Shown here: positions 17,909 through 29,451 of the stretch, one piece after another | Layout: each line of letters starts with the position of its first letter | How positions within the stretch are numbered: position 1 is the first letter of the stretch | Made by a program: the position numbers and the translations under genes | Notes under the pieces: model-generated | What the model was told of the DNA's origin: nothing | The model's input: only the letters and a program-made list of their open reading frames with translations | The model's database searches: none | DNA from: Paulinella micropora | Lineage: Eukaryota > Cercozoa > Imbricatea > Euglyphida > Paulinellidae | Direction: 5' to 3' | NCBI GenBank assembly: GCA_019918135.1 | Contig: WBZZ01005580.1 | Location: forward strand, 1 to 40,649 | DNA length: 40,649 nt

Positions 17909-18088
17909 GTAATAATGTATCTCCTGCCAATTGCTGAGCCAAAAGGCCATGTGCATCCAGTCCTCCATTCCATAAGGAAAGTCTCCACACCAATCGGTGG
18001 AATAAAGGAAGTGACGGCATAGAACATTACTCTAGGAGCTTTATACCAATCAGCCCATTGAAAGGACCAATGGCCTATGTACTCCCTA

Positions 18089-18120
<32 letters not shown>
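17841..18120 (-). mobile_element. SINE-B-like unit nested in the retroelement 3' region
   Basis: The body at 17917-18087 matches 4080-4236 and 22750-22907, with (TAA)n on both sides (17841-17916 and 18088-18120). It has about 14 extra bases near 17962 relative to the unit U copies. The GAGATCAA shortly after 18130 also resembles the sequence right of the unit U copies, so the element may extend a little further. The minus-strand reading places an ATT-rich tail at its 3' end, as in many retroposons. Confidence 0.6.
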
Positions 18121-18122
<2 letters not shown>

Positions 18123-18456
18123 GAAGAAGAAGGAGATCAAAGGGGGAATCGTACTACAGCACCACGTTGCTTGTATTTTTCTATTAGTAGTACGTTTGTT
18201 CTTGACATACCGCCGAGAAAAAAAAAAAAAAAGAAAAAAGAGAGAGAGAGAGAGAGAGAGATTGAGGGGAAGGAGTTCAAAAATCTACAAGAATGGCTGG
18301 AGAATCCGCTTTGACGTGCCGTATGAGGATATGTTTATCGTCTTTTAGCGTCTATCCGTGGGTCTATGCGCTGTGTGGCATGAATCCATAGCGCATACTA
18401 TTTGCAGAAAGAAATAAGAAGGTGTATGACAAAAATGCTATTTCCGTCGTAAAATC
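18121..18456 (+). repeat. Simple repeats and hairpin before the purine tract
   Basis: This stretch holds GAA steps, an A-rich run and a (GA)n tract at about 18215-18261, and an inverted pair TATGCGCT (18365-18372) / AGCGCATA (18390-18397) that could fold in RNA. No gene is seen. Confidence 0.5.
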
Positions 18457-18465
18457 AGGAGGGGG
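18457..18465 (+). promoter_or_regulatory. Polypurine tract of retroelement copy 1
   Basis: AGGAGGGGG lies three bases upstream of the 3' LTR start at 18469. LTR retroelements prime plus-strand DNA from a purine run at this position. Confidence 0.75.
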
Positions 18466-18468
18466 TAC

Positions 18469-18706
18469 TGTAGGCATCACCCCCCGGATAGCCGGTAAAA
18501 AGTACCTTTTCCTGGTGACAGGTGCACCAGCTTATTTTTCAGTATTATTTGTCCGGATTGGACCTGATGCCATTTTATTCCTGGTCTGTTGCCGTTTTCC
18601 TTTTTGGCTTCACTGAGCTAATATAACGAGACATCATTCTCATCTTTTGAGGACTGTGTTTGGTTGTATTACAGACTTTTTACGAGCTATCGTTGGGGGC
18701 ATTACA
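18469..18706 (+). mobile_element. 3' LTR of retroelement copy 1
   Basis: The length is the same as the 5' LTR (238 bp), with three substitutions at 18493, 18534 and 18673. It is preceded by a purine tract and followed by CACC and the start of unit U copy 2. Confidence 0.93.
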
Positions 18707-18710
18707 CACC
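18707..18710. repeat. Target-site duplication CACC, right of copy 1
   Basis: This matches 7811-7814. The same CACC is found after the LTR end at 9-12 and after the solo LTR at 26723-26726. Confidence 0.75.
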
Positions 18711-19209
18711 TGCTCTCAGTAGTCAGTACTTTATGCAGCCATAGAGACTTTCAATAAGAGTTCGTTGTGTATTTATCCGTTGGGGTTGTATCCAAACTCA
18801 CAATTGTTGAAACTTGAACTAATACCAGGATGATTAATTAATAGTTATGGACCTGCCGTATCGGAGTAACGGTATCGTTAGAGCCATTACCGTAGGCTTA
18901 TGATCCGGCCAGTCAAGTTACCGTTACGTGGCGCGTCTGTTGGCGCCTTTTCTCATTAAAGTTGTTGTATTAACTTAGTATCGTATTGAGAGCCTACGGT
19001 GTAGTAGCCATCATAGATTGCTTTATTGATAACAGTAGTCTAACAGTGTTAGACATATTCATATATTAATTAGGTTAGTCAGTATGGTCCGGCATATGTG
19101 ATGTGTGTTGTTAGAGCCATTACTTATGTCCGGCCTAGTAAGTATTTGTGCCCTTCCCTTGCCGCCCTTTTCTTAATAAAATTTATACTGTAGGCCATAG
19201 CTAGTATAA

Positions 19210-19390
19210 TAGTTAAGTCCCTGGTCCTACTGTTACCAATTGGTAATTTTTGGTTACCAATTGGTTATTCTATTACGCAAAGACGGAAATATTGTGCCAA
19301 AATTGGCACAATATTCGTTACCGATTGGTAATTTTTTTTTTACCAGTTGGTAATGAAAATTACCAATTGGTAATCCCAGGGACTTAAACA
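19210..19390. mobile_element. Foldback MITE-like element M1, copy in unit 2
   Basis: Same element as 510-692, two bases shorter in homopolymers, flanked by ATAA at 19206-19209 and 19391-19394. Confidence 0.8.
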
Positions 19391-19600
19391 ATAAGGCAGA
19401 TTATTATTGTAAGTTAGTCTCACAGTTGATAGTGTTGTTAAATTTAGTAAAGAAAAAAAAACAGTATAAAAATATCTATTTTAGTTCAAACGCAGATTTG
19501 CGCCCCGATTTCACAAACTTTATTAACATGCTAAATACATATGACTCGACGAATCTTTTTATTACAGAACAATTCACAGAGAGAGCTAGTTCCTTTTTGG

Positions 19601-19798
19601 TTAGTCGGTAGCCGGCAGGCTATTGGGCACCGGTGGGCGAAGAACGTAGCTGCCCGGTCGCTGGAGCTCAGCCTTGGCGCCGGCCCGCAGCTGTTCCGCG
19701 TAGTGCCAGAACCTGCGCATGTCCTCGTGCAGCTGGTAGCATGGAAAGTCAGGAAAGTTAGAACTGCTGACATAGACACACACACCCCCTCCCCACAA
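19601..19798 (-). CDS. GC-rich coding-like fragment, unit 2 copy
   Basis: Same 65-codon frame as at 906-1103, with no change visible in its translation. Confidence 0.35.
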   Translation of the reverse strand: MWGGGVCVYVSSSNFPDFPCYQLHEDMRRFWHYAEQLRAGAKAELQRPGSYVLRPPVPNSLPATD

Positions 19799-19927
19799 TA
19801 AAGTTGGGAAAGCTGGAAAGTTGAGAAAGTTAAGAAAGTTGAAGCACCCCCTCCCCCCCCTCTCTTCAATAAAGTTAGGAAAGTGGGGAAAGTGGGGAAA
19901 GTTGGGAAAGTTGGAAAAGTTGGGAAA

Positions 19928-19957
19928 CCTAACCCTAACACTAACCCTAAACCCTAG

Positions 19958-20013
<56 letters not shown>

Positions 20014-20395
20014 CACTAACACTAACACTAATCCTAACCATAACCATAACCCTAACCATAACCATAACCCTAACCCTAACACTGACTACTTTTACTCTGA
20101 CACTTATTCTAACACTTACTCTAACCCTTAATCTAACACTTACTCTAACCCTAACCCTAACCATAACACTAACCCTAACCCTAACACTAACCATAACCTT
20201 AACACTAACTTTAACACTAACCGCTAACCCTAGCCTTAACCCTAACACTGACACTTAATCTAACCCTTACTCTAACACTTAATCTAACCTTTACTCTAAC
20301 ACTTAATCTAACACTTACTCTAACACTTACTCTAACCCTAATCTTAACCCTGACCCTAACACTTAGTCTAACACTTACTCTAACCCTTAATCTAA
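19928..20395 (+). repeat. Interstitial telomere-type repeats, unit 2 copy
   Basis: Same order of canonical and degenerate variants as 1233-1700. Confidence 0.9.
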
Positions 20396-20975
20396 AGAAA
20401 CAAAAAAAAGAGCAAGCAAAAACAAAAAAGCAAAAAAAAAAAAAAAAAAAAGAAAAAAAAAAGAAAAAAGAAAAATCCAACAAAAAAGGAAAAAAAAAAG
20501 GAAAAAGAAAAAAGAAAAAAGAAAAAGAAAAATTAAAAAAGAAAGAAACAAAAAGAAACAAGAAACAATAAACAAGAACCAGAAAAAAGAAAAAAAAGAA
20601 GAAAGAAAAAGAAAGAAGAAAGAAGAAAGAAGAAAAAAGAAAATGGAAAATGAAATAAGAAAAAATAATTTGAAAAAAGAAAAAAGAATTCGGAAAAAGA
20701 GAAAGAAAGAAAGAAAGAAAGCGAGAAAGAAAGTAAGAAAGCAAGAAAGCTTAAGAAAGAAAGAAAGAAAGAGAGAGAGAGAAAGAAAGAAAGAAACAAA
20801 GAAAGAAAGAAAGAAATTCGAAAGAAAGAAACAAAGAAAGAAAGTATAGAAATAAGAGCAAGAAAAAATTTATTAAAAAAAGGCAAAAAGAAAGAAAGAA
20901 AAGAAAGAAAAAACAAAAAATGGAAGAAAGACAGAAAAACAGAAAAAATCAAACAGATATAAAAAGGGAAACATT
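20396..20975 (+). repeat. Purine tract, unit 2 copy
   Basis: Colinear with 1701-2280; the A run is shortened and interrupted by C and G near 20430-20462. Confidence 0.9.
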
Positions 20976-21568
20976 AGATAAAAGCCTGGGCCGGACAGCT
21001 GCAGACCTAGAACGTTGACCATTGTTGACATGCTAGACAGGCGTAGGAATTCTTTTCCAAAATAATCAAGGCCCTTTGTTTTTGTTACAAAACTGAATTG
21101 TTACATAACAAAAACATAGGTCTAACCCAAAACCCCCTCTTTGTGAAAACAGTTCGCGACACTTTGGCAAAAAGGCACTACTAAGGGTATTTCAGGAATC
21201 CTTCACAATCAGGCCTGAACAAAACCTTTTCACCAACTTTCCTTACTTTCCAACTTTTCCAACTTTCCAAACTTTTCAGTTTTTTTAAAAGGGGGTGGGG
21301 GAGTGAGGAGAGTGGGGAGTCCTTGGAAAGCTCAACTTTCCCAAAATTTGGTACGTATATTATACCCCTGCCGCACGTAATGCATGTAATGCATGTAATG
21401 CATGTAATGCATTTAATGCATGTCACATGTCATGCATGAGATTGCATGTCATGAGATCTGTCATGCATGTCATGCATGTCATGCATGTAATGTATGTATG
21501 TGTGTATGTATGCGTATGTATGCGTATATGCTCATGTATGTATGCAAGCATGCATGCAGTCCATGTAC

Positions 21569-21599
<31 letters not shown>

Positions 21600-21877
21600 T
21601 GCATGCATGCATGCATGTATGTATGTATGTATGTATGTATGTATGTATGTATGTATTGTATGTATGTATGTATGTATGTTGTATGTATGTATGTATGTAT
21701 TTATGTATGTATTTATGTATCTGTGCATGCATACATGCATGTATGCATGAAGACGATGACGAAGAAGAAGAAGAAGAAGAAGAAGAAGAAGAAGAAGAAG
21801 AAGAAGAAGAAGAAGAAGAAGGAGAAGAAGGAGAAGAAGAAGAAGAAGAAGAAGAAGAAGAAGAAGAAGAAGAATAC

Positions 21878-22162
21878 TAATAATACAATAATAATAGTGC
21901 TTCTCTGTCAATGGCTGATGCATTTCTGCACATGCGCCTCCATCGTCTCACCCGTGAGGAGTACGAAGAATTGACGATAAGCTCTAATGACACCCCCGCA
22001 AGGGCAGTTCCAACACTTCCAGACGGGCCGGTATGTTCAATGAAAATACTGGTCCAGACGGATCGGTATGTTCAATGAAAATACTGGTGGCACCAACGGG
22101 AATCGAACTGGCGACAGGGCCCAGATGGTAGAACTTGACCACTGGGCTATCACGGTGTCCAT
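21878..22162 (-). mobile_element. SINE-A unit 1 in unit U copy 2
   Basis: tRNA-like head at 22085-22160. Matches 3193-3479, with a two-base loss near 21959 (GAGGAGTAC against GAGGGGAGTAC). Confidence 0.8.
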
Positions 22163-22164
22163 AC

Positions 22165-22201
<37 letters not shown>

Positions 22202-22471
22202 GTGCTTCTCTGTCAATGGCTGATGCAAATCTGCACATGCGCCTCCATCGTCTCACCCGTGAGGGGAGTACGAAGAATTGACGATAAGCTCTAATGACAC
22301 CCCCGCAAGGGCAGTTCCAACACTTCCAGACGGGCCGGTATGTTCAATGAAAATACTGGTCCAGAAATAGACCGGTATGTTCAATGAAAATACTGGTGGC
22401 ACCGACGGGAATCGAACTGGCGACAGGGCCCAGATGGTAGAACTTGACCACTGGGCTATCACGGTGTCCAT
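22163..22471 (-). mobile_element. SINE-A unit 2 in unit U copy 2
   Basis: tRNA-like head at 22394-22469. Matches 3480-3788. Confidence 0.8.
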
Positions 22472-22477
22472 AATAAC

Positions 22478-22508
<31 letters not shown>

Positions 22509-22697
22509 GTGCTTCTCTGTCAATGGCTGATGCATTTCTGCACATGCGCCTCCATCGTCTCACCCGTGAGGGGAGTACGAAGAATTGACGATAAGCTCTA
22601 ATGACACCCCCGCAAGGGCAGTTCCAACACTTCCAGACGGGCCGGTAATACTATGTTCAATGAAAATACTGGTCCAGAAATAGACCGGTATGTTCAC
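22472..22697 (-). mobile_element. SINE-A unit 3 (headless) in unit U copy 2
   Basis: Same truncation point as 3789-4023. The (TAA)n tail is nine bases shorter. Confidence 0.75.
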
Positions 22698-22733
<36 letters not shown>

Positions 22734-22933
22734 TATCAAATGTATGAATGTATCTCCTGCCAATTGCTGAGCCAAAATGCCATGTGCATCCAGTCCAAAG
22801 TCTCCACACCAATCGGTGGAATAAAGGAAGTGACGGCATAGAACATTACTCTAGGAGCTTTATACCAATCAGCCCATTGAAAAGGACCAATGGCCTATGT
22901 ACTCCCTAATAATAATAATGATAATAATAACAA
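22698..22933 (-). mobile_element. SINE-B-like unit in unit U copy 2
   Basis: Matches 4024-4262, with (TAA)n on both sides. Confidence 0.6.
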
Positions 22934-22960
22934 CAACAACAAAATTAATCATAACGATAA

Positions 22961-23816
22961 CGAGGAGATCAAGGAAGAAAAACAACCACTTCCGCCTCCT
23001 TTTAAGCTGGCACACACTACCATTGAAATAATGCATAAAACTATGAAGAATATGAAAAGAAACAAAGCGGAAGATATATATAAGATCAAACCTGCTATGG
23101 TGCAAGATATGCGAGATTACCTCGCACCTATCCTCACTGAGCTATTTAACCAGGCGGTAGACAATAAGCACTACCCTGATGCGTTAAAAATAACTAAAGT
23201 AATAGAAATATATAAAAATAAGACAGCAGCATACCTAGTAACTAGCGCCCGATCTCACTGTTACCTACCATTGCTAAATATTTTGACACCATAATAAATA
23301 AACAACTTATGACACACCTCCTACACCATAATATAACATCACATACCCAATATGCCTTCCGCCCTGACTCTTCCACGACTATGACCATACAAACAATCAT
23401 AAATAAAATAATTGCACATAAAAATAAGCACGACCTAGTCCTCGCCCTTTACATAGACCTTTCCATGGCCTATGATACTGTCGCACACGATAAACTAATA
23501 TATAAACTCAAACATAACTTTAACTTCTGCGAAAGCACCCTTGCCTTCTTTGCCTCGTATTTCTCCAATAGAACTCAACAAGTTCACACCCAATATGCCC
23601 GCTCGCAACCGCGAACGATAACGCATGGAATCCCACAGGGCAGTACACTATCAACTACCTTTCCTTTTATACATTAATGATATCGCCCGACACATCACTA
23701 ATGGCACAGTCTGTACATACGCTGACGACACCACACTGGTGATCACAGCGAAAACTAGCGCAACACTGCAAACAAACGCGCAATACACTATAGATCGCCT
23801 TATCAACTACTATTAA
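22961..23816 (+). pseudogene. LINE reverse transcriptase relic, unit 2 copy
   Basis: Same three-frame layout as 4290-5145: first frame to 23294, second at 23309-23677 with YIDLSMAYDTV, third at 23625-23816 with YADDTTLV. The breaks are at identical places, so they precede the duplication. Confidence 0.85.
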
Positions 23817-24333
23817 GCTGAACCTCATTCCACTCGGAGAAATTATTGTTGCTTTGCACTTCTAGCCAAAGAGAGCCTTGTGTGACAGTATTACTTAGAT
23901 TAGAAGTCCCCACAGCAGTCATGGGCATGGGCTCTGCGTATGGTGATGGGGTGACCTGATTCTGATGGGGTAGAGATTGATCCCAACCAACTGAGAACAC
24001 CTCTTTCTTGCCACCAGTAGACGTCGCGAGAGATTTGGCCGCTTCCCTCGTTCCCAATATCCATGCGTTAAAGGCACTCCGAACAATACTGTGCATAGTC
24101 CTAGCTATGGGATCAAATACGCGTTAATACCCAATAATGCATTCATACCCGAGAAATACTACTTTTGTCCCTCTTTCACCTCTCACAACGTTGCCAGTTA
24201 ACTTGCGTTTGGAGTCGGAAGTATAAGGCGTGAACGGGAGCTGTGAGAAGAAAAAAATGGGGATTAGAAAAAAAATGAAAGAGCAGCAACTGCAAGTCCA
24301 AACAGGGCTATACGCTAATAGAGTCAGCCACAC
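23803..24333 (-). pseudogene. Copia-like relic, unit 2 copy
   Basis: Same as 5132-5662, including the TAA at 24124-24126. Confidence 0.5.
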
Positions 24334-24711
24334 GAGACGGCATGGAGAGTAGATGTAGTGTTTTGTAAATTACCTACTAGTTATTACGCACTGACATCAT
24401 TCAACGTCATTCAAGAGGCAACATCCAACGTTGTATCATCTCCATCAATCGTACATATGTTTAAACATCTATTTAAACATATGCTATTATTATTCTGAGC
24501 CATCGTCTGAAGACTCAGGACAAGAGACTCAGATGGAGTGCTCAGCATTGTCGCATCTCAAATATTGATTGAGCAAAGTTTTCCGCTTGCATGTCGCAGT
24601 CAGTGTCAAATGAAACTCTCTAGTAGTAGGTAAACAGTCTGGGTGTAAGAATCGTCACAAAGTTCATAATGTTGAACCCTATACAAGCTGCCTTGAATGT
24701 CATTAAGAGAA

Positions 24712-24903
24712 ACATTCAAGTGTCAAGTCAACCATCAGCTTTGATTTGATACTTAAAAATAGAATGTTGTTATCAATTCAATTGTAATATTTCGAGAAAA
24801 TTTGTACCGATTTTGCGGACGGATGTAGCCGTTAATCATCGGAAAAACTTTTGAACTCTGACCGCTAGTTCAAGTGTTGGTTGACTTTGAGACTTGAATG
24901 TCC
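24712..24903. mobile_element. M2 degenerate member, unit 2 copy
   Basis: Colinear with 6041-6232. Confidence 0.6.
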
Positions 24904-25517
24904 GCAGTAGTATTATATTTCAAATAGCAAAATTTATAATATCCTTAATATTTTCTTGAACAGCAAACTGTGTAAGTCTTGACTAGCCTCCTACGAGGAA
25001 ATTACCAACAGGCAATCAATTGAATACACACACTGCTGTCAATTGACATCAAAATACTTCCGATGTCAGAAAAGGTACTAAAATACTCTGGATCGGTCAA
25101 TTCCAGTTTATTCAATACACTTGCTTGACAGACTACTTGTCCCTTGCGAAACATTGCAAATTCTGAGAACTAACGAGAATATTTCAAGTGAGATATGAGT
25201 TGTGTACCAGTGACTCAAAACGGGTGGAGTTGTTCAAGTCAGTCTGGGAAAAAATAATGTAAAAAGGACGTAAGTGAGACTGCCACTTTACCCGGGCCTG
25301 GTTTGGATACATATTTTCATCTATAATTATTTCTATGATTTTCTATGACTGGGACAGGAAAAAGCGGTACAAGGCCCGGAAAAAAATAGTACTAGATACT
25401 ATGATGGGGGAAAACTTTGAATCAATAGTTAACATTTTCTAAAAAGCTAACAGGTAAAGTGAAATAAATTGATCATGAGTCTGTTAAATAACAGGCGGCA
25501 GTTGAAAACGTAACAAC

Positions 25518-25809
25518 TATTACTGGGTACATTCAAGTGTCAAACTCAGCCATCAAATTTAATTTAAGGTCAGATTTCAGATTAGCGGTCAGATTTTAGA
25601 TTAGCGGCTAGAATTAAAATTAGTTCAATTTAACGGTAACATTTCGCAAAAATGATACAGATTTTGCGGACGTATATAGCAGTTAAATTAAACTAATTTG
25701 AATTCTGACCACTAATTCGAAATCTGACAGCTAATCTGAAATCCGAGGCTGACCCTTAACTAAAATTCGATTGCTGACTCGGTTTGACACTTGAATGTAC
25801 CCAGTAATA
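25518..25809. mobile_element. M2 element, unit 2 copy
   Basis: 292 bp with ends TATTACTGGG and CCCAGTAATA. It keeps the full CTTGAATG at the right repeat that is one base short in unit 1. Confidence 0.7.
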
Positions 25810-25909
25810 CAAGTTATGACAGTTGATAAATAAACGGAAACTTGAAATAAAGTAACTGAGCTAAAAACAGAAGTGTAAACTTCAAGTTGATGTATAAACT
25901 TAAAGAAAG

Positions 25910-26200
25910 TTAACATAATATTATCTTGTCGCCGCGGGATAATTCGGTCCGGTACGTATCAGACTGACTGAGCACTTTAACGACCTGCCCAAACCACTGC
26001 AGTTGACACTTTACTGTTTTTGACCGGCCCGTTAGATTCTCCTTTGCACCTTCGGACGTTTCCACTTCACTAACTAATTTTTGATTTCGTTCAGAAATGA
26101 TTTTAAACGATTGATTCAAAGTTTTTTCACAAAAGAGTATATAACTTTCGCGGCCTTTTTTCCCTAATCTATTACCTTTTCCCTGATTTCCCATAAACAC
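25910..26200 (-). CDS. Small ORF of 96 codons, unit 2 copy
   Basis: Same as 7237-7527 apart from one Glu to Lys change. Unidentified. Confidence 0.25.
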   Translation of the reverse strand: MFMGNQGKGNRLGKKGRESYILFCEKTLNQSFKIISERNQKLVSEVETSEGAKENLTGRSKTVKCQLQWFGQVVKVLSQSDTYRTELSRGDKIILC

Positions 26201-26367
26201 ACATGTGCTGTAAATTCAAGTTGTGGACAAGGAAACGGACTTCCAGAGAAACCGCTGAGAAACCTTTCCCAAATGATACAATTTTTGATACCAGGCTTGA
26301 ACACATTAGTTGGCCCTCCTACTTGAAGCCCTCCTTCAAGTACAACATCTTCATCTTCAAGTGTCAC
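26164..26367 (-). CDS. Small ORF of 67 codons, unit 2 copy
   Basis: Same as 7491-7694 with one Ser to Gly change (FLSGFSG). Unidentified. Confidence 0.2.
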   Translation of the reverse strand: MTLEDEDVVLEGGLQVGGPTNVFKPGIKNCIIWERFLSGFSGSPFPCPQLEFTAHVCLWEIREKVID

Positions 26368-26483
26368 ACCTTACCAATTCACAATCTACGTTCATCGTGT
26401 TCGTACTTTGCAACCCAAGTCTGCAAACAAGTAGAAATCTACGTAAATAAACGAAGTGACCTCTCAGCTATTTAGCGGTATTT

Positions 26484-26487
26484 CACC
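26484..26487. repeat. Target-site duplication CACC, left of the solo LTR
   Basis: CACC here pairs with CACC at 26723-26726 around the solo LTR. CACC at 31224-31227 precedes the next element in the same way. Confidence 0.75.
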
Positions 26488-26722
26488 TGTAGGCATCACC
26501 CCCCGGATAGCAGGTAAAAAGTACCTTTTCCTGGTGACAGGTGCACCAGCTTGTTTTTCAGTATTATTTGTCCGGATTGGACCTGATGCCATTTTATTCC
26601 TGGTCTGTTGCCGTTTTCCTTTTTGGCTTCACTGAGCTAATATAACGAGACATTCTCATCTTTTGAGGACTGTGTTTGGTTGTATTACCGACTTTTTACG
26701 AGCTATCGTTGGGGGCATTACA
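26488..26722 (+). mobile_element. Solo LTR
   Basis: A single 235-bp LTR lies between unit U copies 2 and 3 with CACC on both sides (26484-26487 and 26723-26726). Relative to the others it lacks three bases in the ACATCATTC region. At the three sites that separate the two LTRs of copy 1 it carries the 5' LTR bases. No internal retroelement sequence is present. Confidence 0.93.
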
Positions 26723-27221
26723 CACCTGCTCTCAGTAGTCAGTACTTTATGCAGCCATAGAGACTTTCAATAAGAGTTCGTTGTGTATTTATCCGTTGGG
26801 GTTGTATCCAAACTCACAATTGTTGAAACTTGAACTAATACCAGGCTGATTAATTAATAGTTATGGACCTGCCGTATCGGAGTAACGGTATCGTTAGAGC
26901 CATTACCGTAGGCTTATGATCCGGCCAGTCAAGTTACCGTTACGTGGCGCGTCTGTTGGCGCCTTTTCTCATTAAAGTTGTTGTATTAACTTAGTATCGT
27001 ATTGAGAGCCTACGGTGTAGTAGCCATCATAGATTGCTTTATTGATAACAGTAGTCTAACAGTGTTAGACATATTCATATATTAATTAGGTTAGTCAGTA
27101 TGGTCCGGCATATGTGATGTGTGTTGTTAGAGCCATTACTTATGTCCGGCCTAGTAAGTATTTGCGCCCTTCCCTTGCCGCCCTTTTCTTAATAAAATTT
27201 ATACTGTAGGCCATAGCTAGT

Positions 27222-27225
27222 ATAA
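27222..27225. other. Empty site for element M1 in unit 3
   Basis: A single ATAA joins CTAGT to GGCAG, where units 1 and 2 have ATAA, element M1 and ATAA. This defines the element ends and a duplication of up to 4 bp. Confidence 0.8.
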
Positions 27226-27431
27226 GGCAGATTATTATTGTAAGTTAGTCTCACAGTTGATAGTGTTGTTAAATTTAGTAAAGAAAAAAAAACAGTATAA
27301 AAATATCTATTTTAGTTCAAACGCAGATTTGCGCCCCGATTTCACAAACTTTATTAACATGCTAAATACATATGACTCGACGAATCTTTTTATTACAGAA
27401 CAATTCACAGAGAGAGCTAGTTCCTTTTTGG

Positions 27432-27629
27432 TTAGTCGGTAGCCGGCAGGCTATTGGGCACCGGTGGGCGAAGAACGTAGCTGCCCGGTCGCTGGAGCTC
27501 AGCCTTGGCGCCGGCCCGCAGCTGTTCCGCGTAGTGCCAGAACCTGCGCATGTCCTCGTGCAGCTGGTAGCATGGAAAGTCAGGAAAGTTAGAACTGCTG
27601 ACATAGACACACACACCCCCTCCCCACAA
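27432..27629 (-). CDS. GC-rich coding-like fragment, unit 3 copy
   Basis: Same 65-codon frame as at 906-1103, with no change visible in its translation. It is retained although unit 3 has lost other parts. Confidence 0.35.
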   Translation of the reverse strand: MWGGGVCVYVSSSNFPDFPCYQLHEDMRRFWHYAEQLRAGAKAELQRPGSYVLRPPVPNSLPATD

Positions 27630-27760
27630 TAAAGTTGGGAGCTGGAAAGTTGAGAAAGTTAAGAAAGTTGAAGCACCCCCTCCCCCCCCCCCCTCTCTTC
27701 AATAAAGTTAGGAAAGTGGGCAAAGTGGGGAAAGTTGGGAAAGTTGGAAAAGTTGGGAAA

Positions 27761-27792
27761 CCTAACCCTAACACTAACCCTAAACCCTAGCC

Positions 27793-27852
<60 letters not shown>

Positions 27853-27877
27853 CACTAACACTAACACTAATCCTAAC
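27761..27877 (+). repeat. Interstitial telomere-type repeats, truncated in unit 3
   Basis: Only the canonical left part is kept. The block breaks at CTAATCCTAAC and continues directly into LINE RT sequence. Confidence 0.9.
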
Positions 27878-28556
27878 TGAGCTATTTAACCAGGCGGTAG
27901 ACAATAAGCACTACCCTGATGCGTTAAAAATAACTAAAGTAATAGAAATATATAAAAATAAGACAGCAGCATACCTAGTAACTAGCGCCCGATCTCACTG
28001 TTACCTACTATTGCTAAATATTTTGACACCATAATAAATAAACAACTTATGACACACCTCCTACACCATAATATAACATCACATACCCAATATGCCTTCC
28101 GCCCTGACTCTTCCACGACTATGACCATACAAACAATCATAAATAAAATAATTGCACATAAAAATAAGCACGACCTAGTCCTCGCCCTTTACATAGACCT
28201 TTCCATGGCCTATGATACTGTCGCACACGATAAACTAATATATAAACTCAAACATAACTTTAACTTCTGCGAAAGCACCCTTGCCTTCTTTGCCTCGTAT
28301 TTCTCCAATAGAACTCAACAAGTTCACACCCAATATGCCCGCTCGCAACCGCGAACGATAACGCATGGAATCCCACAGGGCAGTACACTATCAACTACCT
28401 TTCCTTTTATACATTAATGATATCGCCCGACACATCACTAATGGCACAGTCTGTACATACGCTGACGACACCACACTGGTGATCACAGCGAAAACTAGCG
28501 CAACACTGCAAACAAACGCGCAATACACTATAGATCGCCTTATCAACTACTATTAA
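27878..28556 (+). pseudogene. LINE reverse transcriptase relic, 5'-truncated in unit 3
   Basis: Starts abruptly at TGAGCTATTTAACC after the telomere-type block. The two later frames (28049-28417 and 28365-28556) are as in the other units. Confidence 0.85.
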
Positions 28557-29073
28557 GCTGAACCTCATTCCACTCGGAGAAATTATTGTTGCTTTGCACT
28601 TCTAGCCAAAGAGAGCCTTGTGTGACAGTATTACTTAGATTAGAAGTCCCCACAGCAGTCATGGGCATGGGCTCTGCGTATGGTGATGGGGTGACCTGAT
28701 TCTGATGGGGTAGAGATTGATCCCAACCAACTGAGAACACCTCTTTCTTGCCACCAGTAGACGTCGCGAGAGATTTGGCCGCTTCCCTCGTTCCCAATAT
28801 CCATGCGTTAAAGGCACTCCGAACAATACTGTGCATAGTCCTAGCTATGGGATCAAATACGCGTTAATACCCAATAATGCATTCATACCCGAGAAATACT
28901 ACTTTTGTCCCTCTTTCACCTCTCACAACGTTGCCAGTTAACTTGCGTTTGGAGTCGGAAGTATAAGGCGTGAACGGGAGCTGTGAGAAGAAAAAAATGG
29001 GGATTAGAAAAAAAATGAAAGAGCAGCAACTGCAAGTCCAAACAGGGCTATACGCTAATAGAGTCAGCCACAT
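28543..29073 (-). pseudogene. Copia-like relic, unit 3 copy
   Basis: Same as 5132-5662, including the TAA at 28864-28866. Confidence 0.5.
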
Positions 29074-29451
29074 GAGACGGCATGGAGAGTAGATGTAGTG
29101 TTTTGTAAATTACCTACTAGTTATTACGCACTGACATCATTCAACGTCATTCAAGAGGCAACATCCAACGTTGTATCATCTCCATCAATCGTACATATGT
29201 TTAAACATCTATTTAAACATATGCTATTATTATTCTGAGCCATCGTCTGAAGACTCAGGACAAGAGACTCAGATGGAGTGCTCAGCATTGTCGCATCTCA
29301 AATATTGATTGAGCAAAGTTTTCCGCTTGCATGTCGCAGTCAGTGTCAAATGAAACTCTCTAGTAGTAGGTAAACAGTCTGGGTGTAAGAATCGTCACAA
29401 AGTTCATAATGTTGAACCCTATACAAGCTGCCTTGGATGTCATTAAGAGAA

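Larger units (their letters stand above)
7815..18706 (+). mobile_element. Ty3/Gypsy LTR retrotransposon, copy 1 (10.9 kb, LTR to LTR)
   Basis: Two 238-bp LTRs (7815-8052 and 18469-18706) differ at three sites and are flanked by CACC on both sides. The internal order is leader, gag, then PR, RT, RNase H and INT, which is the Metaviridae (Ty3/Gypsy) order. A purine tract lies just before the 3' LTR. A SINE-B-like unit with (TAA)n is nested in the 3' non-coding region. Several frame breaks and a Gag nonsense codon make this copy non-autonomous as written. No envelope-like gene is visible. Confidence 0.93.
18707..26487. repeat. Tandem unit U, copy 2 (complete, 7.8 kb)
   Basis: This is the second full copy of the unit at 9-7814, colinear throughout. 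It begins right after the 3' LTR of the first retroelement and ends at the solo LTR. Differences from copy 1 are mainly repeat-number changes in the poly-A, (GAA)n and (TAA)n tracts plus scattered single bases. It shares several small variants with copy 3 against copy 1, for example near 18810 and 25740. Confidence 0.9.
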
